Shown here piece by piece: positions 45,097-57,334 of a DNA stretch of 64,000 nucleotides (positions are counted from its first letter, which is position 1; each line of letters starts with the position of its first letter). This stretch comes from Periplaneta americana (taxonomy: Eukaryota; Arthropoda; Insecta; Blattodea; Blattidae). The notes below the pieces were generated by a model. It had not been told where the DNA came from. It did not search any database and saw only the letters and a list, made by a program, of their open reading frames with translations. Both the position numbers and the translations under genes were made by a program. The DNA is taken from assembly GCF_040183065.1 (NCBI RefSeq), contig NC_091131.1, forward strand, positions 8,380,001 to 8,444,000, written 5' to 3'.

Positions 45097-47351
45097 GCCA
45101 TTTAACAATATAACAAAGGCAAAATTATATTTTTAAACCACACCGCACGTTATTGTATGATGCCGACATGTTAAACATGAGTCCGCGGCGATAATATAGC
45201 CTATATTTCAAAATTATATTGCCATTACTTTCACACTGTTCACTAAAAACACCCGAGACAAAACAAAGGACAAGTATGACAATCGTGTTTACCGCTCTAT
45301 TTCTACCAGTAGCATGGCGGCGTAAACATGCGCAGACTGGTTTCAATTTTGGACAGCACACCAGCGCTCTGTGTGAGTCTAGTATACTATTATAACGTCT
45401 TTGTCATATGTTAAAACATTAGTGGAAAGATAAATTTTTGTTTTCATTATGTAAACGAATTTATCTGCAAGATTATAAACTTTCATTCAAGATCCATATA
45501 TGGATAAATAAATATACAGATAATAAATAAATAAATAAATAAGTAAATAACTATAATAGCTAAGCCTTCTTTGTGAACTTATGATTCAGAGTTCACCTAT
45601 AAATAACTCTTTTACATTTTGCCGGACATATATTTTATTAACAAAAGCAAGGAATGGCATCTTATTGATATTACATATGTGCATAAAAATTATGTACCAT
45701 CACTCCGCAAGCAATGATAATATATCTATTTTATTTATTTAAAATAAAAATACAATATGTAAAAAATCCACACATAAAAAAATGTGTTTTTTTATCTTGC
45801 ATAAAGTGATTGTTTAGTTTTTAGGTCTTCAAATTACCTATTGGTTGCAATGTGTTAGGTACCGATACTTTTTCTAATTGATAGCATTCCCTTTATTAAT
45901 TGAAGATTTTTTAAAATGATTTATTGATCGATCAGCGCATTTAGCGCTATACAGATCAATTGAAGAATGAATTCAATGTAATTTGGCTAACTTCGCACAT
46001 TATATTTTGTCAGATTACCTATGTCCTGTGGTCTAGAAGTATCGTAATATAATTTTCGATTCTTTAAAACTTAACAACAAGTCTATACTGATTATCACAT
46101 ATTTATTTCACTTAAGAATTTGATTATAATAAGAACTTGTGTAATCAAGGTGCATATATTTATGTCTTGTGATCTAAGAGTAATGTATGTTAATATAATT
46201 TTAGATTCTCTGAAACCTAACAATTTGCTGATTATCGTAAAATTATACAAGCTATAATATGTATTGTGTAGGCCTATTTATGGATGTATGAGTATGTTTT
46301 CTATAAATTGCTGCGTACGTATTTTCTTTTCTTTAATGTTCTAACGCATATCAATGAAACTTTGAATATGTTTATTTCGTCCTAATTTTACGTTAAATGT
46401 CGAAAATGGCCATAATCTGTAAATTTTAGATCATCACAGCGTTAATTTGCGTGATTTACGTATTGCTATTATGCGTCTGCTCTCCAACAATATGGCGGCA
46501 AGCGCAGCGTTCAATTTGCCCCGGTTTCCTCGTTTCGCGCAGCCGAGTCTGTAGGGGCTTGACATATGATGTGTAAGTCTAAATAATTCACTCAGTGTGA
46601 TTTCTCTACAGTCTGATAAGTATTCTTTATTGTCGTAAACTACTGATTGATTTTAATTATATTAATATTGTAACAACAGAGATAATATTATATCGTACCT
46701 TTTGCAAATGGCTTGGAAAATTAAACAGGGATGGTATTATCGCCACGCTCTCATGGTTAACATTCGGCAGGTCTTTGAGCGACCTCATGCACTAACATTC
46801 GGCAGGTCTTTCAAATTTAATTGTATTATTGTTTTCAATTTCTTCCATTATTAAATGACACCTACTTGTCTAATCCACGTGGACTAAAACCGAGGTTGCA
46901 ATGTCTTGTGCTGAGGACGAACATTAAGGTACGTGATTAAAAATTATTATTAAAGAGTTATTATTAAGAGTTAAGAAAGCCAACATAACAAACTAGTGCT
47001 TATTCTTATCGTGGAAGTAGACGTGACAACGTGACGCTTAGAGTGAAACCTACAGAGCAACAATCGGGTGGCAAAATTGTTTTAAAAGCACACCGCACGT
47101 TATTATATGATGCCGACATGTTAAGCATGAGTCCGCGGCGATAATATATCATCTTTCAAAATTCTATTGCCATTACTTTCACACTGTTCACTAAAAACAC
47201 CCGAGACAAAACAAAGGACAAGTATGACAATCGTGTTTACCGCTCTATTTCTACCAGTAGCATGGCGGCGTAAACATGCGCAGACTGGTTTCAATTTTGG
47301 ACAGCACACCAGCGCTCTGTGTGAGTCTAGTATACTATTATAACGTCTTTG
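43458..47351. mobile_element. 3.9-kb A-B-A(inverted)-B block flanked by an 8-bp repeat
   Basis: Arm A (43459-44532) is an inverted copy of A' (45420-46560). Module B (44533-45403) is repeated directly as B' (46562-47351). Landmarks: CCCCTACAGTCTCGGCTGCG against CGCAGCCGAGTCTGTAGGGG for the arms, and GGTATTATCGCC and CACCGCACGTTATT for B. CTGGGAAC lies at 43450-43457 and 47352-47359. B has (AAT)n at about 45040-45095 that B' lacks, and A' has a roughly 55-bp insert at 45903-45962. No transposase recognised. Confidence 0.75.
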
Positions 47352-47395
47352 CTGGGAACTGGTCACAAAGAGAATCACAGCTAAGCTTACCTGGA

Positions 47396-47470
47396 CATCG
47401 AGCGAACATTCGACAAAGTATGGCATGAGAGACTCCTAATTAAGTTACTGATCATGGGAGTTGGTGCGCC
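47396..47470 (+). pseudogene. LINE reverse transcriptase fragment
   Basis: LDIERTFDKVWHERLLIKLL then MGVGAP, the RT motif around the first catalytic Asp of jockey/I-type LINEs. Only about 25 codons are visible. Confidence 0.55.
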
Positions 47471-47681
47471 TATCTCCGAGGACGCACATTCAAGACCCGA
47501 GTAAGTACAAGTTTCTCCACCCCTCGAGAGATTCGAGCAGGAGTTACTCAGAGATATTTCGCGTACATTTTAAATGTTTCTCATCCCATTTTCCTTTTCA
47601 GTCATCGTCATTGAGCTCAAGGGGCTGAACTGTGGCCCGTAATACGGCATTGGGAACGGCCCATATCCAATCTACACTATA

Positions 47682-48833
47682 CATATGGGCTATTCCATAT
47701 GAAATCGATCAGTAAAAAACCTCGCATTTTTTATACTCTAATTTTTCCCTACTTATACAAGGTGCTGAGGGGAGTGCATTTTCAAAAATATACTATCGAA
47801 AGTCAAATGGTTTTCGTATTATTGAGCGACAAATTTAGCGTATTTCATAAAAACAAGCCTCTTTCAGCGCTCAGAACTCTGGAACCATTTGCTGCAGAAC
47901 ATTGAACGGGAGCTCATTTTGAAGCTGACATTTGGTAGGTTATGTTAAGAAGTAATCCTTATTTTTATTGTACACAGAGAGACAGATAATCTGATTTTAC
48001 TTGCTTTTAGGCTTTTTGGCCATTTGTAAAAATGTAAAAAAAAAAAAATATTGAGAAAAAAACTTGCATTATTAAGAGGGATTCGGCATTGTTTGTTTAG
48101 TGTCTCGGCAATAAGTTTCGAGGATATTAAATAGATTATTTTCACACGCCTAGACTGAACGGCGCAGTACCGCACGCACTGGCCGAGAGCTGAAGATAAG
48201 CGAGCGTTTGGCGTCATTTTACTCCTGTGTTTATGAAAACCTGTGATAAAGCTAGCCCAGCAATGCGCTACTAGACGAAACATGACGTGTTTGTCTCCTG
48301 GCCTTGCTTGTCTCGACTACCACCCGTCTCACAGTCAGCTGGTTAGTTCACGCGCGTACTATTTATTTTCTCTATTTCATATTTTCAATACTTTATCAAC
48401 GGTGGACCAGTAAAAAATGTGTTTATTTGTACTTTCAATGCGGAATCTAACTATATATTTTATAATTTTTTTTTTCGTGGCCAAAGGCGTCTTAATGAAG
48501 AAGAAATCTAAATTTCTCCATTTCCATAAAAAGTAAGAAAATCTGTTTACATGTCAATATAAACTTTAACTTCTCAACATCAAAATCAACCATGATTTTG
48601 GTCATTGGGTGAAAGGGTTTCGGAGCCATAACAGTTTAAAGTTGCTAATTTTATGAAAATACGATAAATTTAAATATTATTAATTTAAACACTATGAAGT
48701 TCTGATGCCTCAAACTTTGCACAAAGCATTATATCACAGTTGTCTACGGACAGAAAAAGTTTCACTGTATTTAACAATTGCAAGGTCAATTTTCTCTATA
48801 TTTCGGTCGATTTGAGATGGAATAGCCCATATG
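47682..48833. mobile_element. DNA transposon with GGGCTATTCCAT termini, non-coding
   Basis: GGGCTATTCCATATGAAATC at 47687 and TTTGAGATGGAATAGCCC ending 48829 are inverted, each bordered by ATAT. About 1.15 kb. The 68- and 112-codon frames inside have no recognised domain. Superfamily undetermined. Confidence 0.6.
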
Positions 48834-49394
48834 CCTTGTCACAAATGGAAACATTTCACTTCAAGGCATGCACCCAGCGTGTTGCGTAAGGAATGTACTG
48901 TCATTGTCAAGAGAAGAACCCTTCTTTCCAGGAATCGTTTCAACGCCGCTTTCACACGTGAGACGTGAAGAATGCCAAGGTTGAAGTCGACACGTGAGTG
49001 AAGAATGCTTGACCCTCCGGAACTGATTGAGATGTCTTCCCGTCATGTAAATCTCGTTCCAATTTGAGAAATGGTCTCCTGGAGATACTCGAGCGTGTAG
49101 GCTAACGAGGCATAGGTCTGTTGAGGATTTTCTCACATTTATGCCACAATTACATCGATATGCTTGCAACACATCCCAGAGCTATTGTTTTTCTCTCGCG
49201 ACTATCATATCTTCCTCTACCATGAAGGACGTCCCACAATAATAGTAGAGTTCACATCGCCAAACTAACAGAGACCAGTACAGTTTTATCGCTTCGCGTA
49301 GCAGACGGTCATCGGTTAATGTCAAGTAAAGGACTTTGTTGTCTCTGTAGCGTTCTTTGTTGTTGACCTAAGTAGAAGAATTTAGGCATCTTGT
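48834..49394. other. unassigned
   Basis: A 103-codon minus-strand frame (49172-48861) shows no motif. Nothing supported. Confidence 0.35.
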
Positions 49395-50985
49395 TTGAAC
49401 CTTTATTATCCATTCCTCATCACCGTACCTCTTTCTATTCATCCTCTTTCACCGTGTCAGTTTGTCGCCTATGGAACTCCTTACCTCGTCATGTCAGGGA
49501 TTGCCGAACAGTTAATCAGTTTGAATTAAAAATTTAGAATTACATACTTTTACATGGAATTGATTTATGAGCGTTAGCAGACTTTTATAGGTTACTAGCC
49601 GTACCCGTGCGCTCCGCTGCACCCGTTAGAAATAAATATAAAGTAACTACATAATTAAAATAGGACGTTTGATCCAGGGAAGATTCGTGTTTGATAGAAG
49701 GATAAATCGTTTAATATGTTACTTAATTTAAATTGCATCCAAATAATTAAAATGCGATCATTTTGGTCCAGAGACACTCATTTGGTGCAATGACAATTCC
49801 TTTAAACATGTTTCTTAATTCTGATTACATGCAACCATAGTTTAATGAAGATTGACATCATTTAGATTTAATGTGTATATTTTATTTTCCTTGTTACAGG
49901 TTTCCATTGAATTATGGTAATAACTTAATTTTAACCTTGTTTTCTACGTATTCAGTAAATGGCGCTTGACCCACTATGGTTCTGAACCCTTCAAATAACT
50001 TAAATTATATTATATAATATTATATTATATTATATCAGAAGTTACTGTAATAACTTTATAGCATTATGTCCCTCTAGAGAAACTACACTTTCCAATGGTG
50101 AAATAATAATTAATTATACAAATCGGTTAATTTAGCTTCCGATATTACTTCATACAAACACAGAAACATTCTCTGTAGGCTATCTTTCATAGCTTCCGAT
50201 TGTTGCTGTCCAAGGCCCCTTATAGACGAAGTCATTTGTTTTTTAATTCATTACACGGCCTTAGATGGCAGTTATTTTAATTTTAAAACTCATTTATCTC
50301 ATTAAATATCAGTCCTATCAAAATGTTTCAAGGAATAAAACTTATCGCAAATTACTTTTAAAGAAACTTTTGTTATGTAACATTTTTCACAAAAATCAAT
50401 AATAAGCGAGATATTTCGATTTATTTAATTCAGGCCCCCTTATAACCCCCCTTTTAAATAATGTATTTTGAATGCCATATAGCCTAAAATCTAAGTTACA
50501 ACGAACTTAATTTATATTCCAATTTTCATATAAATCGGTTCAGCCATTATCGCGTGAAAAGGTAACAAACATGCATACAGACAGACAGACAGACAGACAG
50601 ACATACAAACAAAAATTTCAAAAAAGCGATTTTCGGTTTCAGGGTGGTTAATTATATATGTTAGGACCAATTATTTTTGGAAAATCGAAAATTACCAGAA
50701 AAATTTCGGCTACAGATTTATTATTAGTATAGATTCTGTGTGTTTGTAGCCAATAAATTGTCATTTAGGTCTGTCATAAAATAGGATTAGGATATAAATT
50801 CTAATTACTTAATTATGTATCATGTTCAGTCATTATTTCATTATAATGTAAGCTCTTTAATTTGCATGATAATGATATATTTCAGTATTACTATTAGTGT
50901 TATTACTTTTGTTATTGTTTGAATGTATATTTCATTTGTGATAATGTAGAAGAGAAGGCCTTACGACCTTAAAACTCTACCAAAA
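49395..50985 (+). mobile_element. CR1/jockey-like LINE 3' end interrupted by a Helitron
   Basis: A decayed RT C-terminus (RTSFYSSSFTVSV / LWNSLP / RDC-like codons, 49420-49510) and 3' UTR stop at 49594. They resume at 50734 and end in AGAGAAGGCCTTACGACCTT (50951-50970) followed by an AAAT-type tail. The gap is exactly Helitron copy 3. Confidence 0.7.
49595..50733 (-). mobile_element. non-autonomous Helitron, copy 3
   Basis: CTAG at 49595-49598 (minus-strand 3' end with CGGAGCGCACGGGTACGG) and TCTATACTAATAATAAATCT starting at 50733. It is inserted between A (49594) and T (50734). It aligns with copies 1 and 2. Confidence 0.87.
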
Positions 50986-52330
50986 TGAATGAGTGAATGA
51001 ATAAATAAGTAAATAAATAAATAAATAAATAAATAAGTAAATAAATAAATAAGTAAATAAATAAATACATAAATAAATAAATACATAAATAAATAAATAC
51101 ATAAATAAATAAATACATAAATAAATAAATACATAAATAAATAAATAAATACATAATAAATAAATAAATACATAATAAATAAATAAATACATAATAAATA
51201 AATAAATACATAATAAATAAATAAATACATAATAAATAAATAAATACATAATAAATAAATAAATACATAAATAAATAAATACATAAATAAATAAATACAT
51301 AAATAAATAAATACATAAATAAATACATACATAAATAAATAAATACATAAATAAATAAATACATAAATAAATAAATAAATAAATACATAAATAAATAAAT
51401 ACATAAATAAATACATAAATAAATAAATAAGTACATAAATAAATAAATAAGTACATAAATAAATAAATACATAAATAAATAAACACATAAATAAATACAT
51501 AAATAAATACATAAATAAATAAATAAATACATAAATAAATAAATACATGAATAAATAAATAAATACATGAATAAATAAATAAATACATAAATAAATACAT
51601 AAATAAATAAATACAAAAATAAATAAATACATAAATAAATAAATACATAAATAAATAAATACATTCATAAATAAATACATACATAAATAAATACATACAT
51701 AAATAAATAAATAAATACATAAATAAATAACTAAATACATAAATAAATAAATACATGAATAAATAAATAAATACATAAATAAATAAATACATAAATAAAT
51801 AAATACAAAAATAAATAAATACATAAATAAATAAATAAATACATACATAAATAAATAAATACATACATAAATAAATACATATATAAATAAATAAATACAT
51901 ACATAAATAAATAAATACATAAATAAATACATAAATAAATAAATACATAAATAAATAAATACATAAATAAATACATAAATAAATAAATACATAAATAAAT
52001 AAATACATAAATAAATAAATACATAAATAAATAAATACATAAATAAATAAATAAATAAATAAATACATAAATAAATAAACAAATAAATACATAAATAAAT
52101 AAATACATAAATAAATACATAAATAAATACATACATAAATAAATAAATACAAAAATAAATAAATAAATACATAAATAAATACATACATAAATAAATACAT
52201 ACATAAATAAATACATACATAAATAAATAAATACATAAATAAATAACTAAATAAATAAATACATAAATAAATAATAAATAAATAAATGGATTAATGAGTG
52301 AATGCATGCATGAATGAATATATGAATCAA
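50986..52330. repeat. 1.3-kb (AAAT/ACAT)n array seeded at a LINE tail
   Basis: AAATAAATACATA-type units with several higher-order variants, starting right after the LINE 3' hairpin. The very long Ile/Tyr/Leu frames on the minus strand are artefacts. Confidence 0.95.
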
Positions 52331-52374
52331 TAAATATTTCCAGAATGGACCAAGATATGAATAGGTATTATTCA

Positions 52375-52760
52375 ACTCTAAATTAAGGACTGTGAGCACC
52401 ATGAACGAGAAATAATGGTAGTAGCAGTAGGAGCAATATGTAGTATTGTCAGCAATAGCAATTGCAGCATTATAATCAGTAAATGTCAGTATTAACAGAA
52501 ATGCATGTCAGTAGTAGCAGTAATAGCATTAGTAATAGAAGCAGTAGTACGTCATTAGGAATAGGCTAGTATGAATACTAATAGAACCAGTACTGTCATT
52601 GGTAGTAGTCAGTAACAGTATGAGTACTTGCAGTGCAGACAGTAAATATGACAGTAGTAATAATAGTATTTTGAGTAGCAGCAGAAATACTCTCTGGGTA
52701 GTGACAGTAGCAGAAAATGTGTCAATAGTATAGGCCTAGTAACAGTACTATAAGTGGTAA
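52375..52760. repeat. AGT/AGC-rich degenerate trinucleotide region
   Basis: Imperfect AGTAGCAGTA-like repeats without sharp periodicity. Confidence 0.6.
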
Positions 52761-52959
52761 CAAAGAGTAGCCTACCGTAAAAATGAACACCATGAAGTTG
52801 GCAGTGCTTTATTAACTAACATATTCAAATGAGTTTCATGGGTCTCTCATAAATGTCTTCCGTAGCTTTTCTTTTAACACTGTTCGATACACTGTCTCTC
52901 AATGTGTAAGTCCGCAGAGTGGTTATGATCAATTCTGCTATTTAAAATGACACTTTTTT

Positions 52960-53233
52960 GTCTATCACACACAATATTAGGGGCTGCAAGACAACAAACA
53001 CCTTTAAGAGCAGCTTAAAAGATAACCTTATTAGCATTTCACTCCAATCATACTGATTTAAACTATCACTGACTACATTGTTACTTTTTTCTTTAGACAT
53101 CATCTTGATTGTGCTGTATTTTCAAAATTGTCTCATAATAATCTCTTTCTATTATCTAATATCATTTGAAATATATTAACATTCTATGTATTTTAGCTTA
53201 ATTCTGCTACACAGTTTATTTCAGTGTTTAATT
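52960..53233 (+). pseudogene. CR1/jockey-like LINE C-terminus and 3' UTR, 5' half
   Basis: The frame near 52960-53063 reads IRGCKTTNTFKSSLKDNLIS then a stop, matching the end of CR1/jockey-type ORFs (IRDC-NxFKxxL). The UTR is cut at about 53233 by the RTE insertion and appears to resume at 55494. Confidence 0.5.
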
Positions 53234-55484
53234 AATAGTTCATAAGAGAAAGATTATCAGTAGCCAAGCGAGTAGAGCAACAAGTTAATATTACTAAATT
53301 CAATATTTTGAAATTAAAAGACGAGGAAGCTAAGCAAAATTATCAGGTCGAAATTTCGAATAGGTTTGCCACTTTAGAAAGTTCCGACGAAGTTGAGAAA
53401 GAATTAGATGTTAATAGCGTGTGGGAAAATATCAGAGATAGTATCAAAATTGCAGCTGAGCAGAGCATAGGTTATTATGAAACTAAGAAAAAGAAACCGT
53501 GGTTTGATGAAGATTGTTGCATGGTAGTAGAAAGAAGGAAACAGGCAAAATTGAAATTCTTACAGGATCCAGTTGAGGAGAATAGAGATAATTATTTCAA
53601 TGAAAGACGGGAAGCAAGTCGTACACTTAGGAATAAAAAGAGAGGTTACTTGAAGGAAAAACTGAATGAGGTAGAAACAAATAGTAAGAATAAAAACATT
53701 CGAGATTTATATAAGGGTATAAAGGAATTTAAGAACGGATATCAGTCAAGGGTAAACGTGATCAAGGATGAGAATGGTGACTTGCTTGCAGACTCTTCAT
53801 CAATCCTAAACAGATGGAAAAACTATTTTGCGCAACTACTAAATGTACATAGGCCAAATAGAAATGATCGGGACGATATTGAAATACAAACTGCTGAGCC
53901 ATTTATACCCGAACCCACACTTTCAGAAGTCGAAATTGCGATAGAAAATCTGAAAAAGTACAAGTCTCCAGGTATCGATCAAATTCCAGCAGAATTAATA
54001 CAAGAGGGTGGAAGTGCATTATATAGCGAAATTTATAAACTTGTACTTGCTATTTGGGAAAAGGAAATTGTACCAGAACAATGGAAGGAGTCCATAATTG
54101 TACCTATTTTTAAAAAGGGGGACAAAACCAACTGTGGTAACTTTCGAGGAATATCACTTTTGTTGACGTCGTACAAAATTTTGTCCAATATTCTTTTGAG
54201 GAGATTAACTCCGTACGTAGATGACATTATTGGGGATCATCAGTGCGGTTTTCGGCGTAATAGATCGACTATTGATCAGATTTTTTGTATTCGGCAGATA
54301 ATGGAGAAAAAATGGGAGTATAAGGGTACAGTACATCAGTTATTCATAGATTTCAAAAAGGCATATGACTCGGTTAAGAGGGAAGTATTATATGATATTC
54401 TTATTGAATTTGGTATTCCCAAGAAACTAGTTCGATTAATTAAAATGTGTCTCAGTGAAACATACAGCAGAGTCCGTATAGGTCAGTTTCTATCTGATCC
54501 TTTTCCAATTCACTGCGGGCTAAAGCAGGGAGATGCACTATCACCTTTACTTTTTAACTTCGCTTTAGAATATGCCATTAGGAAAGTTCAGGATAACAGG
54601 CAGGGTTTGGAATTGAACGGGCTACATCAGCTTCTTGTCTATGCAGATGACGTGAATATGTTAGGAGAAAATACACAAACGGTTAGGGAAAACACGGAAA
54701 TTTTACTTGAAGCAAGTAAAGCGATCGGTTTGGAAGTAAATCCCGAAAAGACAAAGTATATGATTATGTCTCGTGACGGGAATATTGTACGAAATGGAAA
54801 TATAAATATTGGAGATTTATCCTTCGAAGAGGTGGAAAAATTCAAATATCTTGGAGCAACAGTAACAAATGTAAATGACACTCGGGAGGAAATTAAACGC
54901 AGAATAAATATGGGAAATGCGTGTTATTATTCGGTTGAGAAGCTCTTGTCATCCAGTCTGCTGTCCAAAAATCTGAAAGTTAGAATTTATAAAACAGTTA
55001 TATTACCGGTTCTTCTATATGGCTGTGAAACTTGGACTCTCACTCTGAGAGAGGAACATAGGTTAAGGGTGTTTGAGAATAAGGTGCTTAGGAAAATATT
55101 TGGGGCTAAGCGGGATGAAGTTACAGGAGAATGGAGAAAGTTACACAACACAGAACTGCACGCATTGTATTCTTCACCTGACATAATTAGGAACTTGAAA
55201 TCCAGACGTTTGAGATGGGCAGGGCATGTAGCACGTATGGGCGAATCCAGAAATGCATATAGAGTGTTAGTTGGGAGACCGGAGGGAAAAAGACCTTTAG
55301 GAAGGCCGAGACGTAGATGGGAGGATAATATTAAAATGGATTTGAGGGCGGTGGGTTATGATGATAGAGACTGGCTTAATCTTGCACAGGATAGGGACCG
55401 ATGGCGGGCTTATGTGAGGGCGGCAATGAACCTTCGGGTTCCTTAAAAGCCATTTGTAAGTAAGTAAGTAAGTAAGTATTTTGT
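53234..55484 (+). mobile_element. RTE-like LINE, 5'-truncated, best copy in the window
   Basis: Truncated inside the endonuclease-RT linker and ending in a (GTAA)n tail at 55456-55479. TGTTTAATT occurs just outside both ends (53225-53233, 55485-55493), a plausible 9-bp target duplication. It lies inside a LINE 3' UTR. Confidence 0.8.
53239..55446 (+). CDS. RTE-like reverse transcriptase, 5'-truncated ORF
   Basis: The frame is open from 53239 ([16 protein letters not shown]...) to the stop at 55444-55446, about 735 codons with no internal stop. The start is lost by truncation. The first in-frame TTG at 53308 is not a believable natural start. The linker is rich in Lys/Glu. RT motifs follow: [59 protein letters not shown] (Asp 1), [16 protein letters not shown] and [13 protein letters not shown] (catalytic DD). 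The C-terminal domain carries [17 protein letters not shown] and [14 protein letters not shown], and ends NLRVP. Only the endonuclease is missing, so the source element may be recently active. Confidence 0.88.
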   Translation, partial: FIRERLSVAKRVEQQVNITKFNILKLKDEEAKQNYQVEISNRFATLESSDEVEKELDVNSVWENIRDSIKIAAEQSIGYYETKKKKPWFDEDCCMVVERRKQAKLKFLQDPVEENRDNYFNERREASRTLRNKKRGYLKEKLNEVETNSKNKNIRDLYKGIKEFKNGYQSRVNVIKDENGDLLADSSSILNRWKNYFAQLLNVHRPNRNDRDDIEIQTAEPFIPEPTLSEVEIAIENLKKYKSPGIDQIPAELIQEGGSALYSEIYKLVLAIWEKEIVPEQWKESIIVPIFKKGDKTNCGNFRGISLLLTSYKILSNILLRRLTPYVDDIIGDHQCGFRRNRSTIDQIFCIRQIMEKKWEYKGTVHQLFIDFKKAYDSVKREVLYDILIEFGIPKKLVRLIKMCLSETYSRVRIGQFLSDPFPIHCGLKQGDALSPLLFNFALEYAIRKVQDNRQGLELNGLHQLLVYADDVNMLGENTQTVRENTEILLEASKAIGLEVNPEKTKYMIMSRDGNIVRNGNINIGDLSFEEVEKFKYLGATVTNVNDTREEIKRRINMGNACYYSVEKLLSSSLLSKNLKVRIYKTVILPVLLYGCETWTLTLREEHRLRVFENKVLRKIFGAKRDEVTGEWRKLHNTELHALYSSPDIIRNLKSRRLRWAGHVARMGESRNAYRVLVGRPEGKRPLGRPRRRWEDNIKMDLRAVGYDDRDWLNLAQDRDRWRAYVRAAMNLRVP

Positions 55485-55690
55485 TGTTTAATTCGTAAAT
55501 AACTCTTGTATACATGTAATTCTCATCTAAATCAAATTGTTGAATTCTTTGTAAGTTCATGCATATGTATATACACTTTTTGCTGGTTGAGTGGAAGAGA
55601 AGGCCTTACGGCCTTAACTCTGCCAGCTAAAATAAATCATTATTATCATTATTATTATTATTATTATTATTACTATTATTATTACTATAT
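55485..55690 (+). mobile_element. LINE 3' UTR end, second half, with (ATT)n
   Basis: Ends in GGAAGAGAAGGCCTTACGGC (about 55591) then AATAAATCATTATT and (ATT)n. Probably continuous with 52960-53233 before RTE insertion. Confidence 0.6.
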
Positions 55691-55728
55691 GAACTACACT
55701 TTTTTTCTACATCGATACCACTATAATA

Positions 55729-57275
55729 CACTCAGGGACAAAAAAACCGGACACTTTAATATTTGCTGGTATTTTGCAAAACATTATCTTCTCATACAAT
55801 ATTATGGTAGCCATCTGTTGTTATGGAGACGTGTATACATTGTTGATTGTTTTTTGTTTTATAAACAAGCCATTACAACCAAATATTCCAATTTTGCTTT
55901 CGGAGTCTCAGCTATAACAATTCTGTCTCAACCATTTTGTGCTTCATTATCGTTATCATTCGTTATTTCTTTATTTTTACATTTTCTGAGTTTAAGTGGG
56001 GTTGTAACATTTGTCTTAAAACAAGATGCGACCTGAAGATGTGGCTCGAGCTGTAGCCCTTTACGATGATGGACGCAGTGTACGTTACATTGCAAATGTT
56101 ATGAATATGGCTAGAAGCACAACCCATGATGCCATAAAACGGTATAGAGAGACCCTAGAATATACCAGAAGACCAGGTTCGGGTCCTCCAAGAGCTACAA
56201 ATCCAAATGAAGACAGGTATATGGTGTTGAGAGTTCTTAGGGAGCGCAACCTGCCAGTTACTAGTGTAGCCCAGCAATTTGTTGACATGCATGGATGCCC
56301 AATTTCGGCCAAAACAGTTAGAAGGAGGTTGAAAGCAAGTGGACTGATATCAAGTAGACCTGCAACTGGTCCCAGACTTCTCAGGATGCATCGAGTTGAA
56401 CGACTGCGTTTTGCAAATGATCACAGGGATTGGAGAAATGGACAGTGGAGCTGTGTTCTGTTCACCGATGAGTCCCGTTTCAATCTGTGCTCAGCTGATG
56501 GACGTGAAAGAGTTTGGAGAAGGAGGGGAGAACGATTTTCAGTGTTGCATTTCCGAAAATGTGCCGTATGGAGGTGGTGGAGTGATGATTTGGGCAGGAG
56601 TGTGTACGGATGCTCGTACAGAGTTGGTTTTTGTTGAAAATGGAAGACTAAAGCTGATAGGTATATAAATGAATGTTTGGCTGATCATGTTGTGCCATTT
56701 GGCCAATTTGTAGGCGATAATTTTGTTTTAATGCATGATAATGCACGGCCGCATATTGCCCATGCGGTCGGAGATTATCTCCAAGAAGTGGGAATCCATG
56801 TTCTTCCATGGCCAGCAAGGAGTCCAGACATGAATCCAATTGAACACGTGTGGGACATGCTGGGACGGCGATTAGACGACCGAGACCAGAATCGTTACAA
56901 GAGTTGAGGCGAGCACTTGGCAAAGAATGGGAACTTATTCCTCAAGAAGACATTGCTAACCAAATTGAGAGCATGCCAAGACGTATGGATGTAGTTATTC
57001 AAGCCAGAGGGGGTAATACCCGTTACTAAAAAGAGTTTTTAATGTTTAAGGCACCATAAAATGAAAAAAACAGTTAGAACAAACTATGCCATAGTTATAC
57101 GCCCTTTGTAAATTTTTTGTAAATTTTCTCATCAGAGATTTTTTTTTTCAAATGTTGTCGTATAAGGTGCTAAATGAAACATTATTTTGTTTAAATGGGT
57201 TTTGTTTCATTGTGAAATAATTGGCAACAAAATACAAGCAAATATAGAAGTGTCCGGTTTTTTTGTCCCCGAGTG
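55729..57275 (+). mobile_element. Tc1-like DNA transposon
   Basis: CACTCAGGGACAAAAAAACC and GGTTTTTTTGTCCCCGAGTG are inverted, with TA at 55727-55728 and 57276-57277. 1,547 bp, usual for Tc1. Contains a broken DD34E transposase. Confidence 0.92.
56026..57029 (+). pseudogene. Tc1 transposase (DD34E), at least three frameshifts
   Basis: ATG at 56026 opens a paired HTH region (MRPEDVARAVALYDDGRSVR, then SAKTVRRRLKASGL) with a GSGPPRA hinge. The DDE core has LFTDESRFNL (about 56459), LMHDNARPHIAHAV (about 56729) and SPDMNPIEHVWD (about 56822). I count 34 residues between the second Asp and the Glu. Frameshifts lie near 56537, 56650 and 56890, and the original stop is TAA at 57027-57029 after VIQARGGNTRY. 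The catalytic residues are kept. Probably a fairly young inactive copy. Confidence 0.87.
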
Positions 57276-57334
57276 TATTTTAAAGTAATTTATTTATTTT
57301 ATGACGATCAGTTTTGTGTGTAGTATGCCCATTG

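Noticed and set aside
48861..49172. 103-codon minus-strand frame
   Set aside because: No motif, no conserved copy in the window and no gene signals nearby.
50961..52307. 448-codon and related frames
   Set aside because: Translation of the (AAAT/ACAT)n array.
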